The notes: a model not told the origin generated them from the letters alone. A stretch of 64,000 nt of DNA from Swaminathania salitolerans (GCF_007988945.1 NZ_BJVC01000004.1:62001-126000), one strand, 5' to 3'. Positions 42,662 through 53,791 are shown, counted from the stretch's first letter. Numbers and translations are program-made.

Positions 42662-44802
42662 AAAGCCGTCATCTTCCGGGTCGGCACGCGATCGTCGAGC
42701 GGGGGCGGTGTGATCCCGTCCCGGGCCGAGGAGGGGTTTCCCGACCCTGCGGCTTTCGCGGGCGTCACGGGCGGTTGAGCTCCTGTTTCGACATCCCCTG
42801 CGGGTTTCTCGGGCGCCTGTCCCTGCGCCGGCGCAGCCGGGCGCGGCCCCACCGCGCTATAGGGATCGATCGGCGGCAGGGCCTCGATGGAGGCCTGGTT
42901 TGCGAGAGGATTGCGCTTGAGGATGCGGTCCGTCACCTCAGGATACCGGCGCATCAGCCCCAGAAGCGTCCCGTTGGTCCAGCCGAATCCGATCTGCATG
43001 GGATATTCGCCACCGCCCTTGCCGCCGCTGGCGCTGATGGTGGGAGAGGCAACGTCGTATTTCTCGAGCAGGACGCCCGATTTCTCATAGGTTCCGATCA
43101 CGCGCGTCATCCAGCGCCGGGCGATCGTCTCGGCCAGATCGCTGATGCCGTAATTGTTCAGCCCCTTGATGGCCATCCATTCCTCCGGCGCCCAGCCATT
43201 GGGCGCGTCCCATTGCTGGCCGCTCTCCCGGTCTGTGGCCATGATTCCCCCCGGGCGCAGCAGGCGGGCGCTGATCGTGTCCGCAACCGCAACCGCCTGG
43301 GACTGGCTGGCCAGACGAAGAAACAGCGGCACGGCGGTCGCCGATGACAGCACATCGGTAAGCTTTCCCTTGCGCCAGTCATAATCGAAGAAGGCGCCAC
43401 GCCGCTCATCCCAGAACACGCGCCTGATCGTCGCCGTCCGCTCGTCGGCACGCGCGCCGTAAAACTGGGCACGTTTGCGCTGTCCGGTCAGGGCATAGGC
43501 ATGTTCGAGGGTCTGCTCGAGATGAACGAGCAGGCAGTTCAGCTCGATGGGGGCGAGATCGGTCGTATGGATCGTCGAGAGCGTGTGGCCATCCGCAAGC
43601 CATCTGGAAGAGAAATCCCACCCCGTTTCCGATCCGGCGCGCAGGTCACGATAGACCTCGGACGGCGCACGATCGCTGGCTTTCGACGCCGTCGCCACAT
43701 CCTCCGGATAGCTCTCGTCCCGGGGTGTGTCGAGATCGTCCCAGTGACGGGCCAGAAGGGTCCCGTCATCCAGCCTCACCGCGTGGCGATAGGCGTCCCC
43801 GGGCTTGAGCCGGTCGGCCCCCTCCATCCAGTAATCGTATTCCTTCTGGAGCTGGGGCAGGAAGCGGCGATAGGCATCCTGTCCGTCATGCTGTGCGAGA
43901 AGATCGACCATCAGCGAGAAGAACGGCGGTTCCGAGCGGCTGAGATAATAGGTTCTCGTGCCGTTCGGGATATGTCCGTAACGGTCGATGAGTGACGCCA
44001 TGTCCTTGATCATGCCCCGGAGCAGATCCCATTGCCCGCTCTCATAGAGCCCGATCATGGTGAAATAGGTGTCCCAGTAATACAGCTCCGAAAACCGTCC
44101 TCCCGGCACGACATAGGCATAAGGGAGCGGCAGGAGCGACGAATAGGGAAGAGGCTTGTCCGGCTGACGCGTCAGGACGCTCCACATGCCCTGGATGTAA
44201 TCGAAGATGCTTTCATCCGCCGTTCGCCGATAGGATACGTCCCGGCGGATGGGCGGGGTGAAATGCTGCTCGTAAAACGCCTTGAGACTGAAGCCGGGTC
44301 GTTTGCGCTGGGTCTCCCAGTCCTGGAGAAGCGTCGCCGGGGCTTCATCCGGACGGGAATCGGCCACCGTCTTGAAATCGGGTGCCAGATGCGCACCACC
44401 GATCGCCGCAAAAAGCCCGCCAAGCGCGATGGAGGGCGAGCGCAGATCCTGCGGAACGGATGCGACATGCAGGCTCTGGGCGGCCTCGCTCGCAACGGTC
44501 TCACGGGGCGCAGGCGGGGAGTCGTCATCCCCGTTCCCGCCACCATGCCCATCCGTCGCCTGTGCGGACGTCGCCTGTGCTGGCGCCGATGCCGATGCGG
44601 GCTCTGCCGTAGGGGCCGGATGCCCGACAGGCCGCGAAGAAGCCGGATCCCGCGCGACCGGGGGCGATGCGGTCGACATGCCGGATACGGCGGCATCCTG
44701 CGCCCGGACGCAGGGCGCGGTAACGGCCAGTGCCGAGAGACCGGCCAACGGTATGCAGCCCATCATGAGCAGTCGGGAGAAGGAGGGGCCTGTCCTGGTC
44801 AT
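42649..44802 (-). CDS. treA: Periplasmic trehalase (glycoside hydrolase family 37)
   Basis: The 717-residue protein splits trehalose into two glucose molecules. It starts with a signal peptide (cleavage probably near CVRAQDA) and an Ala/Pro/Ser-rich linker of about 100 residues, then the (alpha/alpha)6 catalytic domain with signature 1 PGGRFSELYYWDTYF and signature 2 QWDAPNGWAP. RYGHIPNGTRTYYLSRSEPPF and the late GGGEYPMQIGFGWTNG are also typical. The C-terminal 90 residues are Pro-rich and not in usual trehalases, which are about 560 residues. Glucose made in the periplasm would feed membrane-bound glucose dehydrogenase in acetic acid bacteria; that use is inference. Confidence 0.92.
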   Translation of the reverse strand: MTRTGPSFSRLLMMGCIPLAGLSALAVTAPCVRAQDAAVSGMSTASPPVARDPASSRPVGHPAPTAEPASASAPAQATSAQATDGHGGGNGDDDSPPAPRETVASEAAQSLHVASVPQDLRSPSIALGGLFAAIGGAHLAPDFKTVADSRPDEAPATLLQDWETQRKRPGFSLKAFYEQHFTPPIRRDVSYRRTADESIFDYIQGMWSVLTRQPDKPLPYSSLLPLPYAYVVPGGRFSELYYWDTYFTMIGLYESGQWDLLRGMIKDMASLIDRYGHIPNGTRTYYLSRSEPPFFSLMVDLLAQHDGQDAYRRFLPQLQKEYDYWMEGADRLKPGDAYRHAVRLDDGTLLARHWDDLDTPRDESYPEDVATASKASDRAPSEVYRDLRAGSETGWDFSSRWLADGHTLSTIHTTDLAPIELNCLLVHLEQTLEHAYALTGQRKRAQFYGARADERTATIRRVFWDERRGAFFDYDWRKGKLTDVLSSATAVPLFLRLASQSQAVAVADTISARLLRPGGIMATDRESGQQWDAPNGWAPEEWMAIKGLNNYGISDLAETIARRWMTRVIGTYEKSGVLLEKYDVASPTISASGGKGGGEYPMQIGFGWTNGTLLGLMRRYPEVTDRILKRNPLANQASIEALPPIDPYSAVGPRPAAPAQGQAPEKPAGDVETGAQPPVTPAKAAGSGNPSSARDGITPPPLDDRVPTRKMTAFQPS

Positions 44803-45076
44803 GAAGTCTCCTGAATGGGGGGATAACGGAGAGGAACGCGCAGGATCGGGCCACGGGCAGTGCCGGTCATTCCGTTCGCGCTCTTTCCCGTTCGTACTCT
44901 TTTCGTCTGCACCGGTTTTGTCTGCTCTGGCATCACTTTGTCACCCCGAAGCGCGGGATCGGCTGTCATCACTCCGTCTGTACTCCGTCTGCGCTCTTCC
45001 GCCAGCCGGTCGGAGGAGCCGGTTCACAGGATGCACCATCGCAAAACCGGACGGAAAGACGGTCGGAGGGGCTTCG

Positions 45077-46213
45077 ATGCACAACAGGTCAGAACAGAAG
45101 AGGTTGCAGAACAGCACCAGATGCGTCTTCTTTCTCACCGGTCTCGTTTTCGCTCTCTGGTCCTGTCTGGTGCCCGGGGTGAAGGATCATGCCCGGCTCG
45201 ACGATGGCGGGCTGGGCCTGATGTTGCTGTGTCTGGGTGTGGGATCGCTCCTCGGCATGCCTCTCGCGGGGATGATGGTGGCACGCTACGGATGCCGCAT
45301 CGTCGCGCTCTCGGGCCTCGGTATGGCCTGTATCGCGCTTCTGCCCCTGTCTTTCCTCGGCGATCTCCGGATGCTGCCGGTCTGCCTCTTCCTGTTCGGG
45401 GGTGGGCTCGGCGCGGTCGAGACCGCCATCAATATCCAGGCTGTCGCTGTCGAAGAGCGGGGGCGTACCCCCATGTTGTCGAATTTCCATGCGTTCTTCA
45501 GCATCGGCGGCGCTGTCGGCGCCGCCGGTTTCCCGGCCCTGATCGCGCTGGGACTGCCTCCCTCCATGGCGATCGTTCCCGGCCAGGTCGTCATCGGCAT
45601 CTCGATGGCCCTCGCCGCGCGCGGTCTGCTCGCGCGCAGGCTTACGGAAGGGAAGACCGCCCAGGGCCTCGTCATGCCGAGCGGTCTCGTCTGGCTTCTC
45701 GGCCTTCTGACCTGCTTCGCCTTCCTTGCCGAAGGGGCCGTTCTCGACTGGGGGGGCGTCTATCTCTCGACCCAGCCACGGATCGTCCCGCTCCAGTCCG
45801 GCTGGGGGTACTCCGTATTCTCTTTCGCCATGACGGCCGCACGTCTGGCCGGTGACCGCGCGATCCTGCGTCTCGGTCGCGACCGCATGCTGCTTCTGGG
45901 CGGGCTCGGTGCTGCGCTGGGCTTCGGATTTCTGGTTTTCGCACCGGGCACCCTGTTCGTTCCCGCCGGTTTTCTGCTGATCGGTCTGGGATGCGCCAAC
46001 ATCGTCCCCATTCTCTACACCCTCGCCGGCAGACAGACTGCCATGAGCGCCCACGCTGCCGTCAGCGCCATGACCACCATGGGATATGCGGGTATTCTTG
46101 CCGGCCCGCCGCTGATCGGCGCCCTCGCCATGGGCATCAGCCTTCCGGCGGCATTTCTGCTCCTGTCGCTGCTCATGATCGCCATCGCCGCCAGTTTCTG
46201 TCTGGCGCGATAG
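45077..46213 (+). CDS. MFS transporter, YbjJ-like
   Basis: The 378-residue protein has about eleven or twelve spans: CVFFLTGLVFALWSCLVPGVKDHARLDDGGLGLMLL, GVGSLLGMPLAGMMVARYGCR, and the span-4 stretch GGGLGAVETAINIQAVAVEER, then LSNFHAFFSIGGAVGAAG. This pattern, with FHAFFSIGG and ETAINIQA, belongs to the fucose-permease-related YbjJ group. The ATG at 45077 has GGAGGG six bases upstream. The substrate is unknown. Its stop codon lies in the first of two tandem 17-bp repeats. Confidence 0.83.
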   Translation: MHNRSEQKRLQNSTRCVFFLTGLVFALWSCLVPGVKDHARLDDGGLGLMLLCLGVGSLLGMPLAGMMVARYGCRIVALSGLGMACIALLPLSFLGDLRMLPVCLFLFGGGLGAVETAINIQAVAVEERGRTPMLSNFHAFFSIGGAVGAAGFPALIALGLPPSMAIVPGQVVIGISMALAARGLLARRLTEGKTAQGLVMPSGLVWLLGLLTCFAFLAEGAVLDWGGVYLSTQPRIVPLQSGWGYSVFSFAMTAARLAGDRAILRLGRDRMLLLGGLGAALGFGFLVFAPGTLFVPAGFLLIGLGCANIVPILYTLAGRQTAMSAHAAVSAMTTMGYAGILAGPPLIGALAMGISLPAAFLLLSLLMIAIAASFCLAR

Positions 46214-46244
46214 GGGAAAGACCGGGGTAGGGGAAAGACCGGGG
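46211..46244. repeat. Two tandem 17-bp repeats at the end of the YbjJ-like gene
   Basis: TAGGGGAAAGACCGGGG is repeated exactly, the first TAG being the stop codon of the preceding gene. Six T residues follow, then a GCCGCG/CGCGGC hairpin at 46251-46265 in the 5' region of tldD. Confidence 0.85.
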
Positions 46245-46333
46245 TTTTTTGCCGCGCTGCGCGGCTTTCCCTCTCGCATTCCCCCGAAGAACACGCCATG
46301 TCTTGCCCCAGACGTAAGGAGCCATCCGAACCC

Positions 46334-47797
<1,464 letters not shown>

Positions 47798-47833
47798 CCT
47801 TCCCTCCGTGACCGGCTCCCCGTCAGGAGCCGG

Positions 47834-48316
47834 TCACCGACGACGCAGGGCGCCCAGTGCCATGCCTGCAACCATGGCCGCATAGACGATCGTCATTTCC
47901 CTGCGGGAAAACACCAGCTCCCAGCCGGGCGTGAAACGGCGCGGCGTCGCCCGGTAATCGATCAGGGCCGCAACAGGGCCGAGAGCGAGCGTCGCAAGAA
48001 GGAAGCGCCGGTGCCTCCTCCAGGCGTCGGCAGAAACGGCACGGCTCCGTTCTCCCGTATCGGGCTTCCCTGCGGCAATCTGGTAGAAAACGCCCCAGAA
48101 AAGGATGGCCGCGCAATTCGTGGCGATGCCCACACCGGAATGACGCAGGTCGAAATGCCCAATGCGCGCGGCATCGTCGCCATCCAGCCAGTGTGCGGTG
48201 CAGTTCACGCCCGGTGCGGCATGACCGGTGCGCCGCTTCGCCAGAAGCAGCAATGCCGCGGTGGTCGTGAGGGAGCCGTAAAACGTGATCGCTGCAAGAC
48301 GGGAGCCGGATTTCAT
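47834..48316 (-). CDS. Conserved-looking membrane protein, unknown function
   Basis: The 160-residue protein has about four hydrophobic segments (LAAITFYGSLTTTAALLLLA, IATNCAAILFWGVFYQIA, FLLATLALGPVAALIDY, MTIVYAAMVAGMALGAL). Polar signatures lie between them: HAAPGVNCTAHWLDGDDAARIGHFDLRHSG and PRRFTPGWELVFSR. The pattern, with many His and Cys, may bind metal or haem, but I recognise no family. It converges on tldD and is followed upstream (on its strand) by another small gene 24 bases away, so the two may form an operon. Confidence 0.65.
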   Translation of the reverse strand: MKSGSRLAAITFYGSLTTTAALLLLAKRRTGHAAPGVNCTAHWLDGDDAARIGHFDLRHSGVGIATNCAAILFWGVFYQIAAGKPDTGERSRAVSADAWRRHRRFLLATLALGPVAALIDYRATPRRFTPGWELVFSRREMTIVYAAMVAGMALGALRRR

Positions 48317-48340
48317 CGACGGGGGTTCCTTTGCGGTTTT

Positions 48341-48739
48341 TCAGTACAGGGTCAGGCAGATTGCCCCGCCCACGATGCCCATGCTCCAGAAGATCGACAC
48401 CACGATGCGGTGTCTGATCGCCCTGAGGGCCAGAAGACGCATGAGAGGATCGAGGGGTGCGGCCATGCCCTCCTCATCGACCGCTGCGACGATCCTGTCC
48501 TCGGCCCGGACATTGACCGCACCGAGCCAGCTTTCGCGCAGGGCATTCAGATCGACCCGTCGATAGAAGGGCGCCTCACGGATCGTCAGGGGGCGAGGGA
48601 GACAACGCAGAAGAGCGAGAATACGGAAAACACCCGGAGCCAGCCCCAGATAAGCGGCAGCGCTTGCCGGATCGAGCAGTTCCTGCAGGGGCAAGGCCCG
48701 CACGACCGTACCGTGGGCGCTCCCTTCGAGCCGATCCAT
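48341..48739 (-). CDS. Small protein with a C-terminal membrane anchor, unknown
   Basis: The 132-residue product is soluble for about 105 residues and ends with one hydrophobic helix (IVVSIFWSMGIVGGAICLTLY). The soluble part contains LPLQELLDPASAAAYLGLAPGVFRIL and EDRIVAAVDEEGMAAPLDPLMRLLALRAIRHR. It is 24 bases upstream of the four-span membrane protein on the same strand. The start at 48739 is chosen over 48763; neither has a strong ribosome site. No family recognised. Confidence 0.55.
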   Translation of the reverse strand: MDRLEGSAHGTVVRALPLQELLDPASAAAYLGLAPGVFRILALLRCLPRPLTIREAPFYRRVDLNALRESWLGAVNVRAEDRIVAAVDEEGMAAPLDPLMRLLALRAIRHRIVVSIFWSMGIVGGAICLTLY

Positions 48740-49036
48740 GCTCCGTCCCCCGGTTGGCGGCAATGCCCGTCTGCATCGATAGTCGTGATGTGCGCGCGGC
48801 CTCGGTCGGCCCTGCTCGCTGAACGAAGATGACCCCGCGGCAGTTCAGGATTTTTCTTGCGAGTTCGTCGGATAGCTGGCCGCATCCCCTTTCGCAGGGA
48901 GGGTTTCGTACCGATATCATGATCGTACCCTCCCCCTTCCCGACCCCTCCTCCGGCCACGCCTCCGATCGTGCGGGAGCCGGTCGCGTCGCGCCGATCGC
49001 AGGGAGCCGGTGAAACAGCAGAAGGAAAGTCCGATC

Positions 49037-49300
49037 ATGGCGACAGGCTGGGCTCCCGATGGAGCCGTTCAGGATCAGATTGACGACACGATTGCCGATG
49101 CGGTCAGCCGTGCCCGCGCGAACATGCCCCAGGGCGAAAGCGAAGCCGAGTGCCGGGAATGCGGCGAACCCATTCCCGAAGCCCGACGCCGTGCCCTGCC
49201 CGGGGTGAAGCTCTGCGTTGCCTGTCAGTCCGAACGGGACAGCCGTCCCGTCTTTACCGGCATCAACCGGCGCGGCAGCAAGGACAGCCAGTTGCGCTGA
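49037..49300 (+). CDS. Small DksA/TraR-type zinc-finger protein (YbiI-like)
   Basis: The 87-residue protein has an N-terminal helix and a C4 zinc finger: C39-x-x-C42 (CRECGEPIPEARRRALPG) and C60-x-x-C63 (LCVACQ). This is the DksA/TraR finger without the long coiled coil, as in YbiI. Such proteins can bind in the RNA polymerase secondary channel, although the short ones are less studied. The ATG at 49037 follows AAGGAAAG. It stands alone between unrelated genes. Confidence 0.85.
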   Translation: MATGWAPDGAVQDQIDDTIADAVSRARANMPQGESEAECRECGEPIPEARRRALPGVKLCVACQSERDSRPVFTGINRRGSKDSQLR

Positions 49301-49426
49301 GCCCTCCCCCCAGGACGGAAGAGGAAGGAACGGGAGAGACCGGGGAGCGGGCCAACCGCGAAAACGGTTCGACCATCGCGGATAATGCTCCCCGGATTTC
49401 GGAGAAAAACTCCCCGGGAACGGATG

Positions 49427-50362
49427 TCAGAGAACAGGTGTCAGCAGGGGGCGCCCATCGAAAAACGCGGCGAGATTGTCGAAGACGAGCCGCCCCATGG
49501 CCATGCGGGTCTCGCAGGTGGCACTCGCCCGATGTCCCTGCAATACGACATTTTCCAGTGTGAAAAACGCCTCGGGCACATGCGGTTCATCGGCGAACAC
49601 ATCGAGTCCGGCACCCCGGATCGTTCCATCCTGCAAGGCCTGGAGCAAAGCCGGCTCATCGACCACGGAGCCGCGCGCGACATTGACGAGTATTCCGTCC
49701 GGCCCCAGCGCCGAGAGAATGCTCCGATCGATCATGTTGTGCGAGCGTGCCCCGCCCGAAACGCAGAGAATCAGGATATCGGCCCAGTCGGCGAGTACGT
49801 CGAGGGTGGGATAGAACGGATATTGCGGCGTATCGGTCTGCTCGCGGGAGCTGAAATAGGCGATCGTCATATCGAACGCAGCCGCGCGCCGCGCGACGGC
49901 CTTTCCGATGGCCCCGAAACCGACGATGCCGAGCTTCCGGTTCTTCAGGGTATGAGACAGGGGCTCGCTCTCATGACCCCATTTTCCCGCCCTGACGAAA
50001 CGGTCTCCCGCGGAGAGACCGCGCGTCGCATCGATCATCAGACCGATGGCCATATCGGCTACGTCATCGGTCAGAACGCCCTGTGCAGTCGCGAGACGGA
50101 TGGAGCGCCGACGGCACTCGTCGAGATCGATACGGTCGATTCCGACCCCGTTCACGGAAATGACCTTGAGATTGGGAAGCGCATCCATGATCGGCCGGGG
50201 GAGACCGCTGCCTCCCCCCGTGGCGACGCCTTCGATACGCTCTGCCAGATCCCCCAGGGCCTCGACCGTGGTGAACCGATGCAGTCTGAACGGCGATCCG
50301 AGCTGCTCGTTGAAACTGTCCGGCATCGGATCGATCAGCAGGATATCGGTTTTTCTGGCCAT
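49427..50362 (-). CDS. D-2-hydroxyacid dehydrogenase (hydroxypyruvate/glyoxylate reductase group)
   Basis: The 311-residue protein has the NAD(P) motif GIVGFGAIGKAVARR near residue 150, NVARGSVVDEPALLQAL with the active-site Arg, the GAGLDVFADEPHVPE stretch with the Glu, and the catalytic His in VLQGHRASATCETR. It resembles hydroxypyruvate and glyoxylate reductases of rhizobial type. The ATG at 50362 has GGAAG about five bases upstream. The next gene upstream on the strand encodes a hydratase of the 2-oxopentenoate type, 180 bases away. The substrate is open; gluconate-derived 2-keto acids are plausible in acetic acid bacteria. Confidence 0.85.
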   Translation of the reverse strand: MARKTDILLIDPMPDSFNEQLGSPFRLHRFTTVEALGDLAERIEGVATGGGSGLPRPIMDALPNLKVISVNGVGIDRIDLDECRRRSIRLATAQGVLTDDVADMAIGLMIDATRGLSAGDRFVRAGKWGHESEPLSHTLKNRKLGIVGFGAIGKAVARRAAAFDMTIAYFSSREQTDTPQYPFYPTLDVLADWADILILCVSGGARSHNMIDRSILSALGPDGILVNVARGSVVDEPALLQALQDGTIRGAGLDVFADEPHVPEAFFTLENVVLQGHRASATCETRMAMGRLVFDNLAAFFDGRPLLTPVL

Positions 50363-50542
50363 CGGTCTTCCATCATGCATGAGTGACACGACATCCGGAC
50401 CGGTACGAGGCACCGATCGGACGCCGCCTGGGACGATAACGCCTGCAATGCGGCCCGCGTTTGAACACGATAGTCCAGACGCATCGGAAAACCTGCCGGG
50501 CAAGCCATCGCGACACCGATCCGGGGGCCGTCCGGGAGCGCC

Positions 50543-51334
50543 CTAGGCCCGGTAGGGCGCGCCGAGATGCAGTTCGACGGGGAAAAGCCCTTCGAAGGAG
50601 ACGCATAGCTGTGCGGGACGATCGAGAAACAAAGTTCCCATGACCGAACCGGTCGTCACGATGTCTCCGGCACGGAGCGGATAACCGCGTTCGGCCGCAT
50701 GATTGGCCAGCCAGGTCATCAGACGCAGCAGATCCCCCGCCTTGTTGCCTCCGCTTTGTTCGAACCGTATCTCGCCATCGACGAGCATCGTCACTGGCAG
50801 GGTATGCGGCGAAAAACGCTGCCATTCCGCGACACCGCGTCCGACGATCAGCGCGCCATGGCTGCCCTGATCGGCAAGATGCGACAGGCCGTGCTGGCTG
50901 TCCGGCGCGACGAAACGCGTATCGAGCAGTTCTATGGCACCGTGAATGGCCGCAATGGCATCGCTCACCTCATCGGCGCGCCACGGCGTCTCGCGTGCCG
51001 GCAGATCCCGGGCGAGAGAAAAGGCGATCTCTGCCTCGACGCCATGATAGCGACAGAACGAAGGGGTGAGATCGTGACCGCTGTCGAACACGGTCGAACG
51101 AAGCAGCGGCGCACAGACAGGGGTGGCCGTCGGCGTGGCGGCGCCGACCTTCCAGCCGACAATCTCTCCGCGCCCCGCTTCGCGCAATCGGGCGATGACG
51201 GCATCCTGCACCTGATAGGCAGCCAGGGCATTGATCGGGACGAGGGCTTCGGGAACGGTCTGGAGCGGCGCCCCGCCTTTTCTGACATCGAGAAAGAGAG
51301 AGGCCAAAGCGTGATCTGGAGTCTGGTCTTGCAT
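50543..51334 (-). CDS. 2-keto-4-pentenoate hydratase/fumarylacetoacetate hydrolase-related protein
   Basis: The 263-residue protein has the MhpD-type layout: AYQVQDAVIARLREAGRGEIVGWKVG, then the acidic metal site VEAEIAFSLARDLP, AAIHGAIELLDTRF, and a late LRAGDIVTTGSVMGTLFL. Such enzymes hydrate or decarboxylate 2-oxo-alkenoates with a divalent metal. The start at 51334 fits the family; an in-frame ATG at 51406 is possible. No other genes of an aromatic meta-cleavage route are near, so the true substrate may be a sugar-derived 2-oxo acid. Confidence 0.8.
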   Translation of the reverse strand: MQDQTPDHALASLFLDVRKGGAPLQTVPEALVPINALAAYQVQDAVIARLREAGRGEIVGWKVGAATPTATPVCAPLLRSTVFDSGHDLTPSFCRYHGVEAEIAFSLARDLPARETPWRADEVSDAIAAIHGAIELLDTRFVAPDSQHGLSHLADQGSHGALIVGRGVAEWQRFSPHTLPVTMLVDGEIRFEQSGGNKAGDLLRLMTWLANHAAERGYPLRAGDIVTTGSVMGTLFLDRPAQLCVSFEGLFPVELHLGAPYRA

Positions 51335-51562
51335 ATCGGGGCAGTCATATCCGGAGAAAATCGCATTCGGAGACAGGTAACGCATCTCCCGCGATGAAGA
51401 TGACATATTCGTAAGGTTTTGCCTATCCGACCGGGCCGGGCATATGAGGGAACCGGCATACAGACGAAAAAAGGCGGGGCCGTCTCGACCCCGCCTCTCT
51501 CATCATCCGTCTTCCGAGCGATTATGCCGAAAGCGGAGCCGGAAACCCGGTCCGACCGGAAA

Positions 51563-53122
51563 TCAGTTCGAATCGTCGTTTCCGTCGTCATCGCTATCGC
51601 TGCCGGCCGGAGCGATCGCGATGAAGAGCTGCTGACCGTCCCGCTGGATCCGCAGCAGAACGGGTTGCTTGGTCTTCAGGACATTGCGCACCGCCGTCAT
51701 CACCGCTCTCGGATTCTCGACTGCCGTGTTTCCGACCGCCTGGATGATATCGCCGGGGCGGATACCGGCCTGATCGGCAGGCGATCCCTGGACCACCTGA
51801 TTGACGACAGCGCCCTTGACGCTCTCATCCACGCCGAGCTGCTGGCGCATGTCGCGCGATAGCGGCGCAAGGGAGATACCGATCCGGCCATTGCCCGACT
51901 GGCTGCCGTCATCGCCGGTTGCCGATCCGGAATCCATACCATCCTTGGGCATGTTCCCGATCTTTGCGGTGATCGTCCTCGGCTTGCCGTCACGCAGAAG
52001 CGAGAGGGTGGCTGTCGTGCCCGGAGTCATCGACACCGTATGGACCACGAGATCGTGGACGCTCTTGATCTTGACCCCGTTGAGCGCGGTGATGACATCT
52101 CCGCTCTTGATTCCTGCCTTGTCCGCAGGGCCGCCGGGCGTGACCTGAGCGACGAGCGCGCCCTCGGGCGGGGCTCCGGGCTCGCTGGATTTCAGGCCGA
52201 GCGCCTGTGCGAGGGTCGGCGAAATGCGCTGCATCATCACACCGAGATAGCCGCGCGTCACATGACCGGTCTTGCGAAGCTGATCGACCACGCTCTTGAC
52301 CGTATTGGACGGAATGGCGAAGCCGATTCCGATCGATCCCCCCGAGGGGGAAAGGATGGCGGCATTGACGCCGATCACCTTCCCGTCCTGGCTGAACAGC
52401 GGACCGCCGGAATTGCCGTGATTGATGGGCGCATCGATCTGGATGAAATCGTCATAGGGTCCGGCATTGAGATCGCGGCCGCGCGCCGAGACGATACCGG
52501 CCGTGACCGTGCCGCCCAGTCCGAAGGGATTTCCCACGGCGACGACCCATTCGCCCGGCTGGACATTGTCGGAATCCCCCAGCTCGATGAAGGGCAGCTT
52601 GCCGTTCGGCTTGATCTTGAGCAGCGCCACGTCGGTCTTGGGATCGCGACCGATGATTTTGGCTGGCAGCGTCGTGCCGTCATCGAGAGTGACCGAAACC
52701 TTGGTCGCGCCGTTCACCACATGGTTGTTCGTCACGACATAACCGTCGGACGAGATGATGAAGCCCGATCCGCGGGCCTCGACCGTCCGCTTCTGCTGCT
52801 GGGGCATCATCTGGAACGGGAAGGGAAAGGGGAACGGCATGCCTTGCGGCATTCCCTGCGGCATCTGCTGCGGTCCCCCCTCCTCGCGTGCGGCGACATC
52901 GGCGCGGATATGCGACGTGATGGACACGACCGCAGGCTTTACCTGCTTCACGAGACCGACGAAATTCGGCAGGGTCTGGAGCTTCGTGTCGGGCGTGATC
53001 AGCCCCTCGGCCCGCGCGGGAGCGCTGGCGCCGATCCCGATCGAGAGCGCGCTTGCCGCGACCAGAGCCAGGGAACGGAATCTGCGTGAAGGCAACGGAC
53101 GTACAGGCATGGCGTCGGTCAT
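51563..53122 (-). CDS. Periplasmic serine protease, DegP/DegQ (Do) family
   Basis: The 519-residue protease begins with a long signal peptide (cleavage probably after PARA near residue 38). The trypsin-like domain has H134 (TNNHVV), D164 (KTDVALLK) and S238 (NHGNSGGPLF). Two PDZ domains follow, at about 290-385 and 415-505. The loop before the protease core carries a Met/Pro/Phe-rich repeat (QMPQGMPQGMPFPFPFPF). The C terminus is acidic (SDSDDDGNDDSN). It degrades or holds misfolded envelope proteins. An extra 110 bases upstream carry the promoter; no rseA or two-component genes are near. Confidence 0.93.
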   Translation of the reverse strand: MTDAMPVRPLPSRRFRSLALVAASALSIGIGASAPARAEGLITPDTKLQTLPNFVGLVKQVKPAVVSITSHIRADVAAREEGGPQQMPQGMPQGMPFPFPFPFQMMPQQQKRTVEARGSGFIISSDGYVVTNNHVVNGATKVSVTLDDGTTLPAKIIGRDPKTDVALLKIKPNGKLPFIELGDSDNVQPGEWVVAVGNPFGLGGTVTAGIVSARGRDLNAGPYDDFIQIDAPINHGNSGGPLFSQDGKVIGVNAAILSPSGGSIGIGFAIPSNTVKSVVDQLRKTGHVTRGYLGVMMQRISPTLAQALGLKSSEPGAPPEGALVAQVTPGGPADKAGIKSGDVITALNGVKIKSVHDLVVHTVSMTPGTTATLSLLRDGKPRTITAKIGNMPKDGMDSGSATGDDGSQSGNGRIGISLAPLSRDMRQQLGVDESVKGAVVNQVVQGSPADQAGIRPGDIIQAVGNTAVENPRAVMTAVRNVLKTKQPVLLRIQRDGQQLFIAIAPAGSDSDDDGNDDSN

Positions 53123-53347
53123 GGTCTCTCCTGCTTTGGCACCCGCTGGAAGCGATGCGGTGCGGTGTGATGGGCTGAACTTATGAAGTGACCCGGACCG
53201 CGTCCAGAATTGGACGGTGTAAAAAGAAGGTAATCCATTTCGACGCTACAAATCCCGTCCGGGTCCGCTTCGCTCGAACGGGTGAAGATGCTTGCAAAAA
53301 CAGAGACATACAGCGTCGTCTTTGCAACAGTATTCGATAAAGCCGCT

Positions 53348-53791
53348 CTAGTTGCCCGGCTCTCGCAACCTTATGAAAAAATCCCGGAGGAGGGCAGCGT
53401 TTTCCTGCTCCCTTATCCCGCCCACCACTTCGGGCCGATGCAGGCATCCCCGTCGCCCGAAAAGACGCGGCCCGTGATCCACCCCGCCCCCTTTCGGGTC
53501 GTAGGCGCCGAAGACGACGCGGCCGAGACGGAAATGCACCATGGCGGCGGCGCACATCGGACAGGGTTCGAGCGTCACCACGAGCGTGCAACCCGCCAGC
53601 GACCGGCTCCCGAGGGCTGCCGCAGCCCGGCGCATGGCGAGAATCTCGGCATGGGCGCTCGGATCGCAGCGCATCTCGACCTCGTTGCCCGCCTCCGCCA
53701 GGATCTGCCCTGCCGGTCCCGTGACCACGGCACCGACGGGCACCTCCCCCCGGGCGGCCGCCTGTTTCGCAAGATCGAGCGCACGCGCCAT
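53348..53791 (-). CDS. tadA: tRNA-specific adenosine deaminase TadA
   Basis: TadA converts adenosine 34 to inosine in tRNA-Arg(ACG). The 147-residue protein has the zinc and catalytic motif H47-A-E49 (SAHAEI) and P-C77-P-M-C80 (EPCPMCAAAM), with GEVPVGAVV in front. The ATG at 53791 is used; a TTG at 53830 has GGAGG close upstream and would add 13 residues, making the length closer to E. coli TadA, so the true start may be there. It is divergent from the glutamine amidotransferase gene. Confidence 0.92.
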   Translation of the reverse strand: MARALDLAKQAAARGEVPVGAVVTGPAGQILAEAGNEVEMRCDPSAHAEILAMRRAAAALGSRSLAGCTLVVTLEPCPMCAAAMVHFRLGRVVFGAYDPKGGGVDHGPRLFGRRGCLHRPEVVGGIREQENAALLRDFFIRLREPGN

